From contig NZ_FNOG01000004.1 in the NCBI RefSeq assembly GCF_900106525.1, forward strand, positions 457,286 to 521,285: a stretch of 64,000 nucleotides of DNA, given 5' to 3'. Shown piece by piece: positions 10,335-20,618 of the stretch; the stretch's first letter is position 1, and each line of letters opens with the position of its first letter. The notes under the pieces are model-generated. The model had not been told where the DNA came from. It saw only the letters and a list, made by a program, of their open reading frames with translations, and did no database searches. This DNA comes from Lysobacter enzymogenes (GTDB taxonomy: Bacteria > Pseudomonadota > Gammaproteobacteria > Xanthomonadales > Xanthomonadaceae). A program made the translations under genes and the position numbers.

Positions 10335-10513
10335 GGTTGTAATCTGGTTGGGGTTTGATGGGGAACGCCGCAGGTTGCGGCTTTGCGTTCGCGCAAAGTC
10401 CGCCAGCTTCGCATCCGTGGCGTGTTCGAACCCTAAAACGGGTCACAGATTCTCGTCCCCGCGTGGACGAGGCCGGCGCTTCGTGTCATAAAACCGGCCC
10501 ACGGAGGTGGTGA

Positions 10514-12604
10514 ATGCAATTCGGCAAAGACATGGTGCTGCGCTTGCTGATCGTCGACGACAGCGTCGAGGCGGCCGAAGCCATCGTCAGCGCGCTGCGC
10601 AACAGCGGCATCGCGGTACGGCCCACCCGCCCTGAGAGCGAACAGGAACTGGCCGCGCTGATCCTGCAGCACCCGCCGGACCTGGTCCTGGCCGCGCGCA
10701 ACTCGCGCCACGTCTCGCTGGCCAGGCTGATGCAGGCGGTCGACGCCAGCGGCAAGGACCTGCCGGTGCTGGTGATGATGGAAGCGGTCGACGAGACCGC
10801 CCTGCTCGGGGTCATGGAGATCGGCGCGCGCGGCATCGTCCTGCGCTCCAACACCGGCCACCTGCAGAACCGGGTCCGCGCCGAATGGGCCGACCTGGAA
10901 GCGCGCCGCTCGCTGCGCAAGCTCGAGGCCCAGGTGCGCGAGACCGAGCGCCGCTGCGACGCGCTGATCGACTCCTCGCGCGACCCCATCGCCTACATCC
11001 ACGAAGGCATGCACATCCGCGCCAACGCGGCCTACCTGGAAATGTTCGGCTTCGAGTCGTTCGAGGACATCGAGGGCATGTCCCTGCTCGACCTGGTCGC
11101 GCCCGGCCAGGTCGACGGCTTCAAGCAACTGCTCAAGCAGCTCAGCAAGGGCGAGGCGCCGCCGCCGAGCTACGAAACCCAGGCCCGCACCCTCGACGGC
11201 AACGCCTTTCCGGCGGTTATGGAGTTCACCCCCGCCACCTACGAAGGCGAGCACTGCCTGCAGGTGGTGCTGCGCCGGCAGGAGATCGACCCGGAACTGG
11301 CGCGCGAAGTCGAAGCGCTGCGCCAGCGCGACCAGGTCACCGGGCTGCTCAACCGCGCCACCTTCCTGCGCCAGCTCGAGGACGCGGTGGCCGACGCCGC
11401 CCAGGGTCAGGCCCATCACGGCCTGCTGCTGGTCGAGCCGGACCATTACAACCAGTTGCTGCAGGAAATCGGCCTGGACCAGGCCGACCAGTTGGTCGCC
11501 GCCTGCGGCCAGCGCCTGCGCGAGGCGATCGGCCCGGACGACATCGCCGCGCGCTTCAGCGAGCACCAGTTCGCGGTGCTGACCCTGCGCAGCGACCACC
11601 AGCACACCTCGGCCCTGGCCGAGCGCCTGCGCGCGGCCTTCTCCGAGCGCGTGTTGGAGACCGACCATCTCGCCCTGAGCGCCACCGCCAGCGTCGGCGG
11701 CGTGCAGATCGGCGAGAAGATCGCCAGCGTCACCGCGGTGCTGGGCAAGGCCAGCCAGTGTCTGCAGTCGGCGATCGACATCGGCGGCAACCGCAGCGAA
11801 CTGTTCGACCCGGGCGCGGCCGACCGCGCCGAGGAAGAGCGCATCGCCGCCTGGGTCGCGCGCATCCGCGACGCGCTCGACGCCGACCGCTTCGTCATGA
11901 ACTACCAGCCGCTGATCAACCTGCACGGCGAGCCGATCGAGATGTACGAGGCCTACCTGCGCATGCAGAGCGCCGGCCCGGACGACGGCAGCGAGCTGGT
12001 CCAGCCGCTGTCGTTCCTGCAGGTCGCCGAGGAACACGGCCTGCTGTGGGAAATCGACCGCTGGGTGGTCGGCAAGGCGATCCAGGTCATCGGCGAGCGC
12101 ATGCGCCAGGGCAAGCGCACCACCTTGCTGGTCAAGATCACCCAGGCTTCGCTGCAGGACGAGAGCCTGCAACAACACATCGTCGAGCAACTGGCCAAGC
12201 ACGGCGCCGACGGCAAGCTGCTGGTGCTGCAACTGCCCGAGTCGAAGGTGTTCACCAACCTGCGCGCGGCGCAGGAGTTCCAGTCGCGGGTCTACCACTA
12301 CGGCGTGCGCGTGGGCCTGGAACAGTTCGGCGCCGGCCTCAACTCGTTCCAGTTGCTCAACCACTTCGACGCGGCCTTCCTCAAGATCGACCGCGGCTAC
12401 ACCGAAGAGCTGGCCACCCACCCCGACCACCAGCAGCGCATCCGCGAGATCGCCGAAAAGGCGCGCGAGCTGGGCCGCCAGACCATCGCCGAATTCGTCC
12501 AGGACGCGGCCAGCATGAGCCTGCTGTTCGCGGCCGGAATCGACTACGCGCAGGGACACTTCCTGGCGGCGGCGGGGCCGGAGATGGATTACGACTTCCA
12601 GTAA
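10514..12604 (+). CDS. fimX: FimX-like protein: degenerate REC-PAS-GGDEF-EAL
   Basis: A 696-residue cytosolic protein with the domain order of FimX, a polar cyclic-di-GMP receptor driving type IV pilus assembly through PilZ and PilB. Every catalytic motif is broken: the receiver keeps IVDDS but the phosphoacceptor strand reads PDLVLAARNS with no Asp; GGDEF reads SEHQF without an RxxD site; EAL reads EAY; the loop-6 DDFG is EQFG; and the late AEGVE is AEFVQ. KID in FLKIDRGY remains. It should therefore bind rather than make or degrade cyclic di-GMP. A PAS domain (about 150-260) precedes GGDEF. It stands alone and ends at a bidirectional terminator shared with htpX. Confidence 0.82.
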   Translation: MQFGKDMVLRLLIVDDSVEAAEAIVSALRNSGIAVRPTRPESEQELAALILQHPPDLVLAARNSRHVSLARLMQAVDASGKDLPVLVMMEAVDETALLGVMEIGARGIVLRSNTGHLQNRVRAEWADLEARRSLRKLEAQVRETERRCDALIDSSRDPIAYIHEGMHIRANAAYLEMFGFESFEDIEGMSLLDLVAPGQVDGFKQLLKQLSKGEAPPPSYETQARTLDGNAFPAVMEFTPATYEGEHCLQVVLRRQEIDPELAREVEALRQRDQVTGLLNRATFLRQLEDAVADAAQGQAHHGLLLVEPDHYNQLLQEIGLDQADQLVAACGQRLREAIGPDDIAARFSEHQFAVLTLRSDHQHTSALAERLRAAFSERVLETDHLALSATASVGGVQIGEKIASVTAVLGKASQCLQSAIDIGGNRSELFDPGAADRAEEERIAAWVARIRDALDADRFVMNYQPLINLHGEPIEMYEAYLRMQSAGPDDGSELVQPLSFLQVAEEHGLLWEIDRWVVGKAIQVIGERMRQGKRTTLLVKITQASLQDESLQQHIVEQLAKHGADGKLLVLQLPESKVFTNLRAAQEFQSRVYHYGVRVGLEQFGAGLNSFQLLNHFDAAFLKIDRGYTEELATHPDHQQRIREIAEKARELGRQTIAEFVQDAASMSLLFAAGIDYAQGHFLAAAGPEMDYDFQ

Positions 12605-12641
12605 GGCCGCAGTCGGAACAAGCCTCACGAAATCCAAGCGC

Positions 12642-12670
12642 AAAAAAAGCCCGCCGGATGGCGGGCTTTT
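12642..12670. terminator. Bidirectional rho-independent terminator between fimX-like gene and htpX
   Basis: Stem GCCCGCC/GGCGGGC (12649-12655 with 12660-12666), loop GGAT, T-run at 12667-12670 on the plus strand and A-run at 12642-12648 giving the T-tract on the minus strand. It serves both converging genes. Confidence 0.9.
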
Positions 12671-12691
12671 CGTTTGCGTCGCGCGCCGGAC

Positions 12692-13606
12692 TCAGCGAAC
12701 CACGGCCGAACCGCGGGCGCGCTCGGGCGCGGCGTCGATCAGGGCCTGGATGCGCTCCTCCAGCGGCGGGTGGCTGCGCATCAGCTTGCCCATGCCGTGG
12801 CCGACCGCGCCGCTGATGCCGAACGCCTGCACCTGGTTCGGCAAGGTGCTCTCGCCGTAGGTCAGCGAAAGGCGCTTGAGCGCGGCGATCATCTTCTCGC
12901 GGCCGGCCAGGCGCGCGCCGCCGGCGTCGGCGCGGAACTCGCGGTAACGCGAGAACGCCATTGCGATCATGCTGGCCAGCAGGCCGAACACGATGTCGAG
13001 CGCGAACACGGTGACGAAGTAGAACAGGCCGCGGCCGCCGCCTTCGCGGTTGCCGCTCATCATCGCGTCGATCCAGCCGCCGACGATGCGCGCGGCGACC
13101 AGCACGAAGGTGTTGAGCACGCCCTGGATCAGCGCCATGGTGACCATGTCGCCGTTGGCGACGTGGCTGACCTCGTGCGCCAGCACCGCCTCGGCCTCGT
13201 CGCGGGTCATCGCCCCGAGCAGGCCGGTCGACACCGCGACCAGCGAATTGTTGCGGTTGGCGCCGGTGGCGAAGGCGTTGATTTCCGGCGCGTCGTAGAT
13301 CGCCACTTCCGGCATGCCGATGCCGGCGGCCTCGGCCTGGCGGCGCACCGTGCTGACCAGCCATTGCTCGGTCTCGTTGCGCGGCTGCTCGATCACGTAG
13401 GCGCCGGTGGATTTCTTGGCCACCCACTTGGACATCAGCAGCGAGATCAGCGAGCCGCCGAAGCCGAACACCGCGGCCATGACCAGGATCGCGCCGTTGT
13501 TGCCCAGGCGGATGCCGAACACGTTCTGCAATACCGACATCACGATGCCGAGCAGGACCAGGACGGCCAGGTTGGTGGCGAGGAACAGGGCTATGCGTTT
13601 GAACAT
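12692..13606 (-). CDS. htpX: Membrane protease HtpX
   Basis: A 304-residue zinc metalloprotease of the inner membrane (M48) that degrades misfolded membrane proteins together with FtsH. Two N-terminal membrane segments (about 5-27 and 35-57), the zinc motif HEVSH at 144-148, a further hydrophobic pair (about 158-176 and 195-217) and the third ligand Glu223 in [13 protein letters not shown]. Length and layout match the family. The start has only a weak ribosome-binding site. It is usually under CpxR or heat-shock control; no such site is evident in the 174 bp shared with the divergent gluQ gene. Confidence 0.96.
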   Translation of the reverse strand: MFKRIALFLATNLAVLVLLGIVMSVLQNVFGIRLGNNGAILVMAAVFGFGGSLISLLMSKWVAKKSTGAYVIEQPRNETEQWLVSTVRRQAEAAGIGMPEVAIYDAPEINAFATGANRNNSLVAVSTGLLGAMTRDEAEAVLAHEVSHVANGDMVTMALIQGVLNTFVLVAARIVGGWIDAMMSGNREGGGRGLFYFVTVFALDIVFGLLASMIAMAFSRYREFRADAGGARLAGREKMIAALKRLSLTYGESTLPNQVQAFGISGAVGHGMGKLMRSHPPLEERIQALIDAAPERARGSAVVR

Positions 13607-13780
13607 GGTTTTATCGTCTTTATGGGCGTTGGGCCGCGCGCCGGCGGCCTTGGCTGTTCGACGCTCCGTGTCTGGCGCGACGCCGGCCTGGCCGACGCCG
13701 TCGATGTGGAAATGTGGCGAAGAGCGCGTTAATTCAACGAGAATCCGTACAACGACCGCAGCGATACGGGTTTTCGTTCA

Positions 13781-14743
13781 TTGTCGGGACATAAACATTC
13801 CATCGACGGCCACAGCAACGGCGATCGGGCGCCCGCCTATCGCGGCCGCTTCGCGCCCTCGCCCACCGGCGATCTGCACGCCGGTTCGCTGCTGGCCGCG
13901 TTCGGCAGTTGGCTGCTGGCGCGTCACGCCGGCGGACAATGGTTGATACGTATCGAAGACCTCGACCCGCCGCGCGAAGTTCCCGGCGCCGCCGGGCGCC
14001 AGCTCGATGCGCTGGAGGCGTTCGGTTTCGCCAGCGATCTGCCGGTAATCCGACAAAGCCAGCGCCATGCGTTGTACCAAGCCGCGCTGCAACGCCTGCT
14101 CGATCAGAACAAAGCCTTCGTCTGCCATTGCAGCCGCAGCGACCTGGCCGCTGCCGGCGGCGTGCACCGGCGCTGCGTCGCGCACGGCCCGCGCGCCGGC
14201 CACGCCGCGCCGCAGGCGGCGGTGCGGCTGCGCGTGGCCGACGCCGCGCCGGTCGAGTTCGACGACCTCGTGCTCGGCCGCCAGCGTCAGGACGTGGCGC
14301 GCGAAGTCGGCGATTTCGTCCTGCGCCGCGCCGATGGCCATTGGGCCTACCAGCTGGCGGTGGTGGTCGACGATGCCGACCAAGGCGTCACCGACGTGGT
14401 CCGCGGCGCCGACCTGCTCGATTCGACCCCGCGCCAGATCCTGCTGCAGCGCGCGCTCGGCCTGGCGACGCCGCGCTACGCCCACCTGCCGCTGCTGCTC
14501 GACGCGCACGGCCGCAAGCTGTCCAAGTCCGAAGCCGCGCATCCGCTGAATCCGGCCGATCCGCTGCCGGCGCTGCGTGCGGCCTGGGCCGCGCTCGGGC
14601 AGGATCCGCATGCGCTGGTTGCGGTGGAAACTGTCATGCAGTTGTTGGCGGCGGCCCGCGATTCGTTCAGTCCGGCACAGATTCCGCAGGCCGCTTCAGG
14701 TCTCGCCGCGATGCACAACGATCCCGGCGCGAATGCTGTCTAG
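13781..14743 (+). CDS. gluQ: Glutamyl-Q tRNA(Asp) synthetase
   Basis: A truncated glutamyl-tRNA synthetase paralogue (about 320 residues) that attaches glutamate to the queuosine base at position 34 of tRNA-Asp. It has the class I synthetase core: [18 protein letters not shown] (HIGH-type), [11 protein letters not shown], a zinc-type VCHCSRSDL, and KLSKS (KMSKS-type), without the anticodon-binding domain. The frame opens with TTG at 13781; no ATG lies before the conserved core, so the start is either this or another non-ATG codon. Stop lies 43 bp before the reductase gene, so the two may be cotranscribed. Confidence 0.93.
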   Translation: MSGHKHSIDGHSNGDRAPAYRGRFAPSPTGDLHAGSLLAAFGSWLLARHAGGQWLIRIEDLDPPREVPGAAGRQLDALEAFGFASDLPVIRQSQRHALYQAALQRLLDQNKAFVCHCSRSDLAAAGGVHRRCVAHGPRAGHAAPQAAVRLRVADAAPVEFDDLVLGRQRQDVAREVGDFVLRRADGHWAYQLAVVVDDADQGVTDVVRGADLLDSTPRQILLQRALGLATPRYAHLPLLLDAHGRKLSKSEAAHPLNPADPLPALRAAWAALGQDPHALVAVETVMQLLAAARDSFSPAQIPQAASGLAAMHNDPGANAV

Positions 14744-14786
14744 AATCGGAACGCGACCGCCCTTTTGCGGCCATGGAGAGCTCAGC

Positions 14787-15527
<741 letters not shown>

Positions 15528-15546
15528 CGGCCGCGCCGTCGTTGCG

Positions 15547-15573
15547 GGCCGGCCGCGCGCGCCGCGGCCGGCC
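15547..15573 (+). terminator. GC-rich hairpin after phbB
   Basis: A perfect 11-bp stem with a 5-nt loop begins 20 bp past the phbB stop. There is no T-tract, so termination is possible but unproven. The rest of the 362-bp gap to phaR holds two similar nonamers, TTGCAAGGC (15828) and CTGCAAGGC (15855), 27 bp apart just upstream of phaR. Confidence 0.45.
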
Positions 15574-15827
15574 ACCCCGCTTCATCCGTCTTCGGTTTCC
15601 CTGTTCAGGTCTTGCGCCGCGCGCACCGGTTCGCGCAACGGGCGCGGCGAAGGCCACGTCGCGGCACTGATCGCGAGCCGCGCATCGCCTCCCGCGCGCC
15701 CGTCGAACACACCCGCAAGACCGCGCCGTGCGCGCATTTTCCGCTTTTTTCAGGGAATTATTTCCGCCCTCGCCGATGCCCGCCGCGGCCACCCGCGACG
15801 CCCGCCGCCGGCCCTTCCCGCCAACTG

Positions 15828-15863
15828 TTGCAAGGCCCGCCGGCCTGCGCCATGCTGCAAGGC
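15828..15863 (+). promoter_or_regulatory. Possible PhaR autoregulatory site
   Basis: TTGCAAGGC and CTGCAAGGC repeat with a 27-bp period, 27-62 bp before the phaR start. PhaR-type repressors bind TGC/GCA-rich sequences and often repress themselves, so an operator here is plausible. This is inference from position and repetition only. Confidence 0.3.
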
Positions 15864-15889
15864 ACCACGATTTTTAGAGCCAAAGCTCA

Positions 15890-16402
15890 ATGGCCTCGAC
15901 CCGCGTCATCAAGAAATATCCGAACCGTCGTCTCTACGACACCGAGATCTCCAGCTACATCACCATCGAAGACGTGCGCCAGCTCATCGTCGACGGCGAA
16001 GAGTTCGAAGTGCGCGATGCCCGCTCCGGCGACGACCTGACCCGGCAAGTGCTGCTGCAGATCATCGCCGAGCACGAGCAGGACGGCGACCCGGTGCTGT
16101 CGACCCAGTTGCTGAGCCAGATCATCCGTTTCTACGGCGATTCGCTGCAGGGCTTCATGGGCAACTATCTGGAACGCTCGATGCAGCTGTTCCTCGACCA
16201 GCAGCAGCAGTTCCGCAACCAGATGGGCGGCATGCTCGGGCAGACGCCGTGGGCGATGATGAACCAGCTGACCGAGCGCAACCTCAATCTGTGGAAGGAA
16301 TTCCAGCAGAATCTGTCGGGCAGCGTCGGCCAACCGGTCACGCCCAAGCCGAAGGCCAACAGCGAGCCCGGCAAGCACGATCCGGGCAAGCGCGAGCGCT
16401 GA
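15890..16402 (+). CDS. phaR: Polyhydroxyalkanoate synthesis repressor PhaR
   Basis: A 170-residue regulator that represses phasin and its own gene until it binds PHB granules or PHB chains. The N-terminal DNA-binding domain starts STRVIKKYPNRRLYDTEISSYI and reads on through IEDVRQLIV, the hallmark of the family. Two PHB-accumulation regulatory segments follow (about 65-150), with QQQQFRNQMGGMLG and a Trp/Asn-rich helix, then a charged tail. ATG at 15890 fits family starts although no strong ribosome-binding site precedes it. It lies between two paralogous reductase genes. Confidence 0.93.
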   Translation: MASTRVIKKYPNRRLYDTEISSYITIEDVRQLIVDGEEFEVRDARSGDDLTRQVLLQIIAEHEQDGDPVLSTQLLSQIIRFYGDSLQGFMGNYLERSMQLFLDQQQQFRNQMGGMLGQTPWAMMNQLTERNLNLWKEFQQNLSGSVGQPVTPKPKANSEPGKHDPGKRER

Positions 16403-16634
16403 GCCGCGCCGGGTTTCGAACCTTTCTTCGCGCGCCGCGAGCCGGCGCGCGCCTGCGCAGGCGGCCTGGGGAGGACGCCCGCGCAACGACCCACACGACC
16501 GCAACTATCGCCGCAGGCACGACCGTTCGCGCGCTCGGCCGCGCCGGCGCGCAACGCACGGCCGCCTGCGGCCGCGAACGCGCCGGGCGCCGCGCGCATC
16601 GCCGCCGCCGCGCTCCAGTTTTCGAGGTAATCGC

Positions 16635-17375
16635 ATGAACAAACGCATCGCCGTGGTCAGCGGCGGCATCGGCGGGCTCGGCAGCGAGATCTGCCTGGCC
16701 CTGGCCCGCGCCGGCCGCCGCGTGATCGCGCTGGACCTGGGCGCGCGCGAGCAGCGCGTCGCCGAATTCGCGCAGCAGACCCAAGGCCACGACATCGCCT
16801 TCGAAGCCGCCGACGTCGGCGACTTCGACGACTGCGCCGCCGCGGTGGAACGCATCGTCGGCCGCGAAGGCGCGATCGACATCCTGGTCAACGCCGCCGG
16901 CATCACCCGCGACGGCAGCCTGCGCAAGATGGACAAGCGCGCCTGGGACGAGGTGCTCAACGTCAATCTCGACGGCGTGTTCAACCTGTGCCGGCACACC
17001 GTCGACGCGATGGCGCAACGCGGCTTCGGCCGCATCGTCAACATCAGCTCGGTCAACGGCCAGACCGGCCAGTTCGGCCAGACCAACTATTCCGCGGCCA
17101 AGGCCGGCATGCACGGCTTCACCATGGCGCTGGCGCGCGAGGTGGCGCGCAAGGGCGTGACGGTGAATTCGGTCTCGCCCGGCTATTGCGAGACGGCGAT
17201 GGTGATGGCGGTGCCGGAGGAGATCCGCAGCAAGATCGTCGAATCGGTGCCGGTGGGACGGCTGGGCAAGCCGAGCGAGATCGCGCGCACGGTGGAGTTC
17301 CTGACCGCGGACGAGGCCGGCTTCATCACCGGCGCGAACATTCCGGTCAACGGCGGGTTGTTCATGAGCTTCTGA
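16635..17375 (+). CDS. Second PhbB-type acetoacetyl-CoA reductase
   Basis: A 246-residue short-chain dehydrogenase of the same length and subfamily as the product of 14787-15527. It has SGGIGGLG at the cofactor site (GGTGGIG in the paralogue), ISSVNGQTGQFGQ with catalytic Ser, TNYSAAKAGMHGFT with Tyr and Lys, and the PhbB-type SPGYCETAMVMAVPEEI. The replacement of a cofactor-loop residue and LDLGAREQ after strand 2 suggests a possible difference in NAD(H)/NADP(H) preference. The gene follows phaR by 232 bp, and the GAGGTAATCGC before the ATG gives a usable ribosome-binding site. A duplication of phbB around the regulator is the simplest reading. Confidence 0.85.
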   Translation: MNKRIAVVSGGIGGLGSEICLALARAGRRVIALDLGAREQRVAEFAQQTQGHDIAFEAADVGDFDDCAAAVERIVGREGAIDILVNAAGITRDGSLRKMDKRAWDEVLNVNLDGVFNLCRHTVDAMAQRGFGRIVNISSVNGQTGQFGQTNYSAAKAGMHGFTMALAREVARKGVTVNSVSPGYCETAMVMAVPEEIRSKIVESVPVGRLGKPSEIARTVEFLTADEAGFITGANIPVNGGLFMSF

Positions 17376-17390
17376 TGCTGCGCAGGCTCC

Positions 17391-17478
17391 CTGTAGGAGC
17401 GGCGCGAGCCGCGACTGCGAAACCTCGCTTGCGTCGTAGGCGCGATGTCGCGGTCGCGGCTCGCGCCGCTCCTACAGG
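17391..17478. repeat. Inverted-repeat element, third copy of the 1-249 family
   Basis: CTGTAGGAGCGGCGCGAGCC at the left and its inverted partner at the right flank a divergent middle. It lies between converging genes, a typical location, and could help terminate both. Confidence 0.8.
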
Positions 17479-17487
17479 GGCTTCGGC

Positions 17488-18414
17488 TCAGTTCGCCGCC
17501 AGCGGTTTGTTTGCGCAGTTGGCCTCGTAGAACTTCAGCGCGGTCGGCATCAGCTGCTGCAGCACCTGGATGCGGTTGGCCGGGTCCGGGTGGGTCGAGG
17601 CGAATTCCGCCGGGCGCTGGCCGCCGCCGAGCTGCGACATGCGCTGCCACAACGGCACCGCTTGGCGCGGGTCGTAGCACGCCGCCGCGGCCAGCATCAG
17701 CCCGACCTTGTCGGCCTGGGTCTCGTGATTGCGCCCGTACGGCAACACCAGGCCGTACTGCGCGCCGGCGCCGAGCGCGCCCATGATCATCTGCTGCTGT
17801 TGCGGGTCCATCCCGCCGACCGCCGCGCCGGCCGCGACCTGCCCCAGCTGCACCAGCTTCTGCTGGGCCATGCGCTGCGAGCCGTGGCGCAGCAGCGCGT
17901 GGGCGATCTCGTGGCCCATCACCACCGCCAGCGCGTCGTCGTTCTGGGTCACCGGGAACAGGCCGGTGTAGACCGCCATCTTGCCGCCCGGCAGGCAGAA
18001 GGCGTTGGCCTCCTGCGAATTGATCACCGCCACGCTCCACTTGAAGTTGCGGTAGTCGGTCGGCGCTTGCTGGTTGTTCTGCCGCGCCAGCGCCTCGGTG
18101 ACCTGCGGCACCTTGTCAATCAGGCGCTGGGCGATCTGGCTGACCGCCTGGCTCTGCGGCGCGCTGGAGGCCAGCAGCGCGCGCTGCGAGCTGGCGTCGT
18201 TGAGCACCTGCACGAAGGCCTGCTCGCCGAGCTGCACTTCCTCGTCGGCGCTGGTGCCGTAGTGCGCGGTCTCGCCGGTGTAGGGATCGGTCTTGGCATT
18301 GCCGAACCACGACCACGCCGCGTACAGGCCGAACAGCAGCAGGATCCACCAGCGGAACCCGCCGAAGCCGCGCCGCCCGCCCTGGGCCTGATTGCCGTAG
18401 GGATCCACTCTCAT
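17488..18414 (-). CDS. M48 family metallopeptidase with one membrane anchor
   Basis: A 308-residue protein: short cytosolic N-terminus, one hydrophobic segment at about 22-40, and a periplasmic Oma1/BepA-type M48 domain. Zinc motif HEIAH at 168-172 with the third ligand Glu231 in RNHETQAD. A Gln-rich stretch (PQQQQ) follows the active site and the C-terminus carries the STHPDPANRIQVL motif conserved in these proteases. A role in outer-membrane protein or envelope quality control is likely. ATG at 18414 begins MRVDPYGNQAQGGRR. Converges on the second reductase gene with the repeat element between. Confidence 0.88.
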   Translation of the reverse strand: MRVDPYGNQAQGGRRGFGGFRWWILLLFGLYAAWSWFGNAKTDPYTGETAHYGTSADEEVQLGEQAFVQVLNDASSQRALLASSAPQSQAVSQIAQRLIDKVPQVTEALARQNNQQAPTDYRNFKWSVAVINSQEANAFCLPGGKMAVYTGLFPVTQNDDALAVVMGHEIAHALLRHGSQRMAQQKLVQLGQVAAGAAVGGMDPQQQQMIMGALGAGAQYGLVLPYGRNHETQADKVGLMLAAAACYDPRQAVPLWQRMSQLGGGQRPAEFASTHPDPANRIQVLQQLMPTALKFYEANCANKPLAAN

Positions 18415-18552
18415 CCGCCCGCTCCCGAAAAATGCCGGACGTCGCCGTCCGCGAAATCCACTGCCGACCACGCTGCCGGCGAGCTCGCCGACTCCGTGTC
18501 CCGTGCCCGCCGCTTCCACCTTCGCAGCCGCAGCGCGCAGGCGGACATCAGA

Positions 18553-20400
18553 TCAGATATCCCGCACCACGCGGAAGCCCAAGCGTCCGTTGGTGGTGTC
18601 GGCGCTGGTGCCCTGCCGCCACGCCGCGCGCGATTGCGCCGGCGAGCTCGACCACGAGCCGCCGCGGAACACCCGCGTGCGGCAGCCCGGGTTGAACCAC
18701 GCCGCGCCGTCGCGCGGCGCGCGCCGGTAGTTGTCGTGCCAGCAGTCGGCCACCCACTCGCTGACATTGCCGCCCATATCGTGAAGGCCGAATGCATTGG
18801 CCGCGTAGCTGCCCACCGGCGCCGGCCCCCAGAAGCCGTCGCCGTAGCCGGCGAAGGCGTTGCGCCAACGCCGGCCGCTGGGCGAGACGTCGAGCGCGCC
18901 GGTCAGATTGCCGGCCTTCGCCGGCGGCGCGCCGTCGCCCCACGGATAGCGGCCCTGGCTGCCGGCGCGCAGCGCGTACTCGTATTCGGCCTCGCTCGGC
19001 AGGCGGTAGCGCTGGCCTGTGATCGCCGACAGCCATTCGACGTAGGCGGTGGCGTCCTTGGCGCTGACATGGACCACCGGCAGGTTGTCGGCGGCCGGCT
19101 GGCCGGCGTAGTCCGAGCGCCAGTCCACGCCGCCGCGCCGGACCAGGTTGCCGCTGCGCTCGTCGTAGGCGATGGAGTAACCGCGGCGGGTGGCGCGGGC
19201 GCGGTGCTTGCTGGCGTTCATGAAACGGCGGAACTCGCCGACGGTGATTTCGTAGCGCGACACCGCCAGCCCGCGTTCGAAGCGGATGTTGCGCAGCGGC
19301 CGCTCGGCGTCGCTGGAGCCGGGCTCGCCGGCCTCGGCGCCCATGCGGAACGCGCCGTGCGGAATCACCACCATCTGCGGGCCGCGCCCGCCCAGGTTCA
19401 TCGCGTCGGTGAAGATCTGGCCGGGGCGGAACAGGCCGTAGTGGGTGGCCAGTTCGATGCGTTCGCGCAGTTCGGCCGCGGCCGGATCGCCGGGCGGGGC
19501 GATGCGCAGCAGGGTCGCCAGCACGCCGCGCGCGTCGTCGATGCCGCGCAGCTTGGGCAGCAGGGCGATGCCTTGGTCGCGCAGGCGGCGGATGCGCTCC
19601 TGGCGCTGCGCGGCGATGCGGCCCTGGGCGTCGGAGGCGGTCGCCATCTTCGGCCGCACCTGCGCGGCCTGGGCCAGCCAGCGCTCGGCGCCGGCGTAGT
19701 CGTCGCGGTCGGCGGCCAGCTCGGCGCGGCGGATCAGCGCGCTTTCGGCCGCGGCGATGCCTTGCTGGGCGCGCACATCGCGCGGCCGCACCTCCAGCGC
19801 ATCGCGGAAATGCGCCAGCGCCCCGCCCTCGCGGCCGTCCTCGCCGATGCGGCCGGCGTTGAGCGCCTCCTCGCCGAGGCGGTCGGATTCCTGGGCCTGG
19901 TCGGCGGCGTCGAGCCGCTCCAGGAAGGCCTCGACCTTGCGATGCTCCGGCGCCACCGCGCGCGCCACCGCCGCGGCCCGGTGCGCCTCGCGCAGGGCCA
20001 GCGGCTCATCGTCGATGCGCTTGAGCGCGGCGTCGCCCTCGGCCAGCAGCAGCGCCACCGCGCGGTCCAGCCCGGCGGCGACGCCGCGGTCGTTGGGGGC
20101 GAAGCCGCGCAGGGCCAGATACAGCGGGATCGCCGAATCGGCGCTGGCGTAGAGATCGCCGGCCTTGAGCGCGGCGTCGGCGCGCTTGCGCAGGCCGGCC
20201 TGGGTGTCCTCGCTCACCGTCACCGCCGGCGGCCGCCACGCCGGCACCGGCGAGACCGCCTGGTCGGCGCTCACCGTCACGATCGGCTGGCGCGGCGCGA
20301 CCGGCGCGCCGGCGGGCCCGCCGCGGTCGCCGCAGCCGGCCAGCAGCCCGGCGCAGGCCAGGCCCAGGGCTAGCGTGCGGGTCCAGTTCGTTGCGGGCAA
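18553..20400 (-). CDS. SUMF1-domain lipoprotein with helical repeat region
   Basis: A 615-residue envelope protein. The signal peptide ends with lipobox LLAGC, so it is probably a lipoprotein. Residues about 70-330 are Ala/Arg/Glu-rich helices of TPR-like character. The C-terminal 240 residues are an SUMF1/EgtB/PvdO-type fold: MVVIPHGAFRMGAEAGEPGSSD, RYEITVGEFRRFM, YRLPSEAEYEYALRAG, and GLHDMGGNVSEWVADCW. The segment aligned with the copper-binding Cys of formylglycine-generating enzyme reads RGGSWSSSPAQSRAAWR, with Ser in place of Cys, so that chemistry is not expected. The reading frame opens with TTG (20400) with no ATG before the signal peptide. Confidence 0.82.
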   Translation of the reverse strand: MPATNWTRTLALGLACAGLLAGCGDRGGPAGAPVAPRQPIVTVSADQAVSPVPAWRPPAVTVSEDTQAGLRKRADAALKAGDLYASADSAIPLYLALRGFAPNDRGVAAGLDRAVALLLAEGDAALKRIDDEPLALREAHRAAAVARAVAPEHRKVEAFLERLDAADQAQESDRLGEEALNAGRIGEDGREGGALAHFRDALEVRPRDVRAQQGIAAAESALIRRAELAADRDDYAGAERWLAQAAQVRPKMATASDAQGRIAAQRQERIRRLRDQGIALLPKLRGIDDARGVLATLLRIAPPGDPAAAELRERIELATHYGLFRPGQIFTDAMNLGGRGPQMVVIPHGAFRMGAEAGEPGSSDAERPLRNIRFERGLAVSRYEITVGEFRRFMNASKHRARATRRGYSIAYDERSGNLVRRGGVDWRSDYAGQPAADNLPVVHVSAKDATAYVEWLSAITGQRYRLPSEAEYEYALRAGSQGRYPWGDGAPPAKAGNLTGALDVSPSGRRWRNAFAGYGDGFWGPAPVGSYAANAFGLHDMGGNVSEWVADCWHDNYRRAPRDGAAWFNPGCRTRVFRGGSWSSSPAQSRAAWRQGTSADTTNGRLGFRVVRDI

Positions 20401-20618
20401 ACCTGCGGCCTCGGTGGGAAGGCGAACACCCGCGCAGCATATCGCCTCGGCGGCCGGCGCCGGGCATCGGCGCCGCGGGAATGAGGATTCGGCAAAGCCG
20501 CGATCGCGCGATTTCGCGTTCTTTCCCGGCCGGTCGCGGCCGGCGCCGGCGATTTGAGCTATTGTCGCCCGCCCGGCCCTGCCGGCTCATTCCCGCCCGC
20601 ACGTTGCGCTCATCGCCC

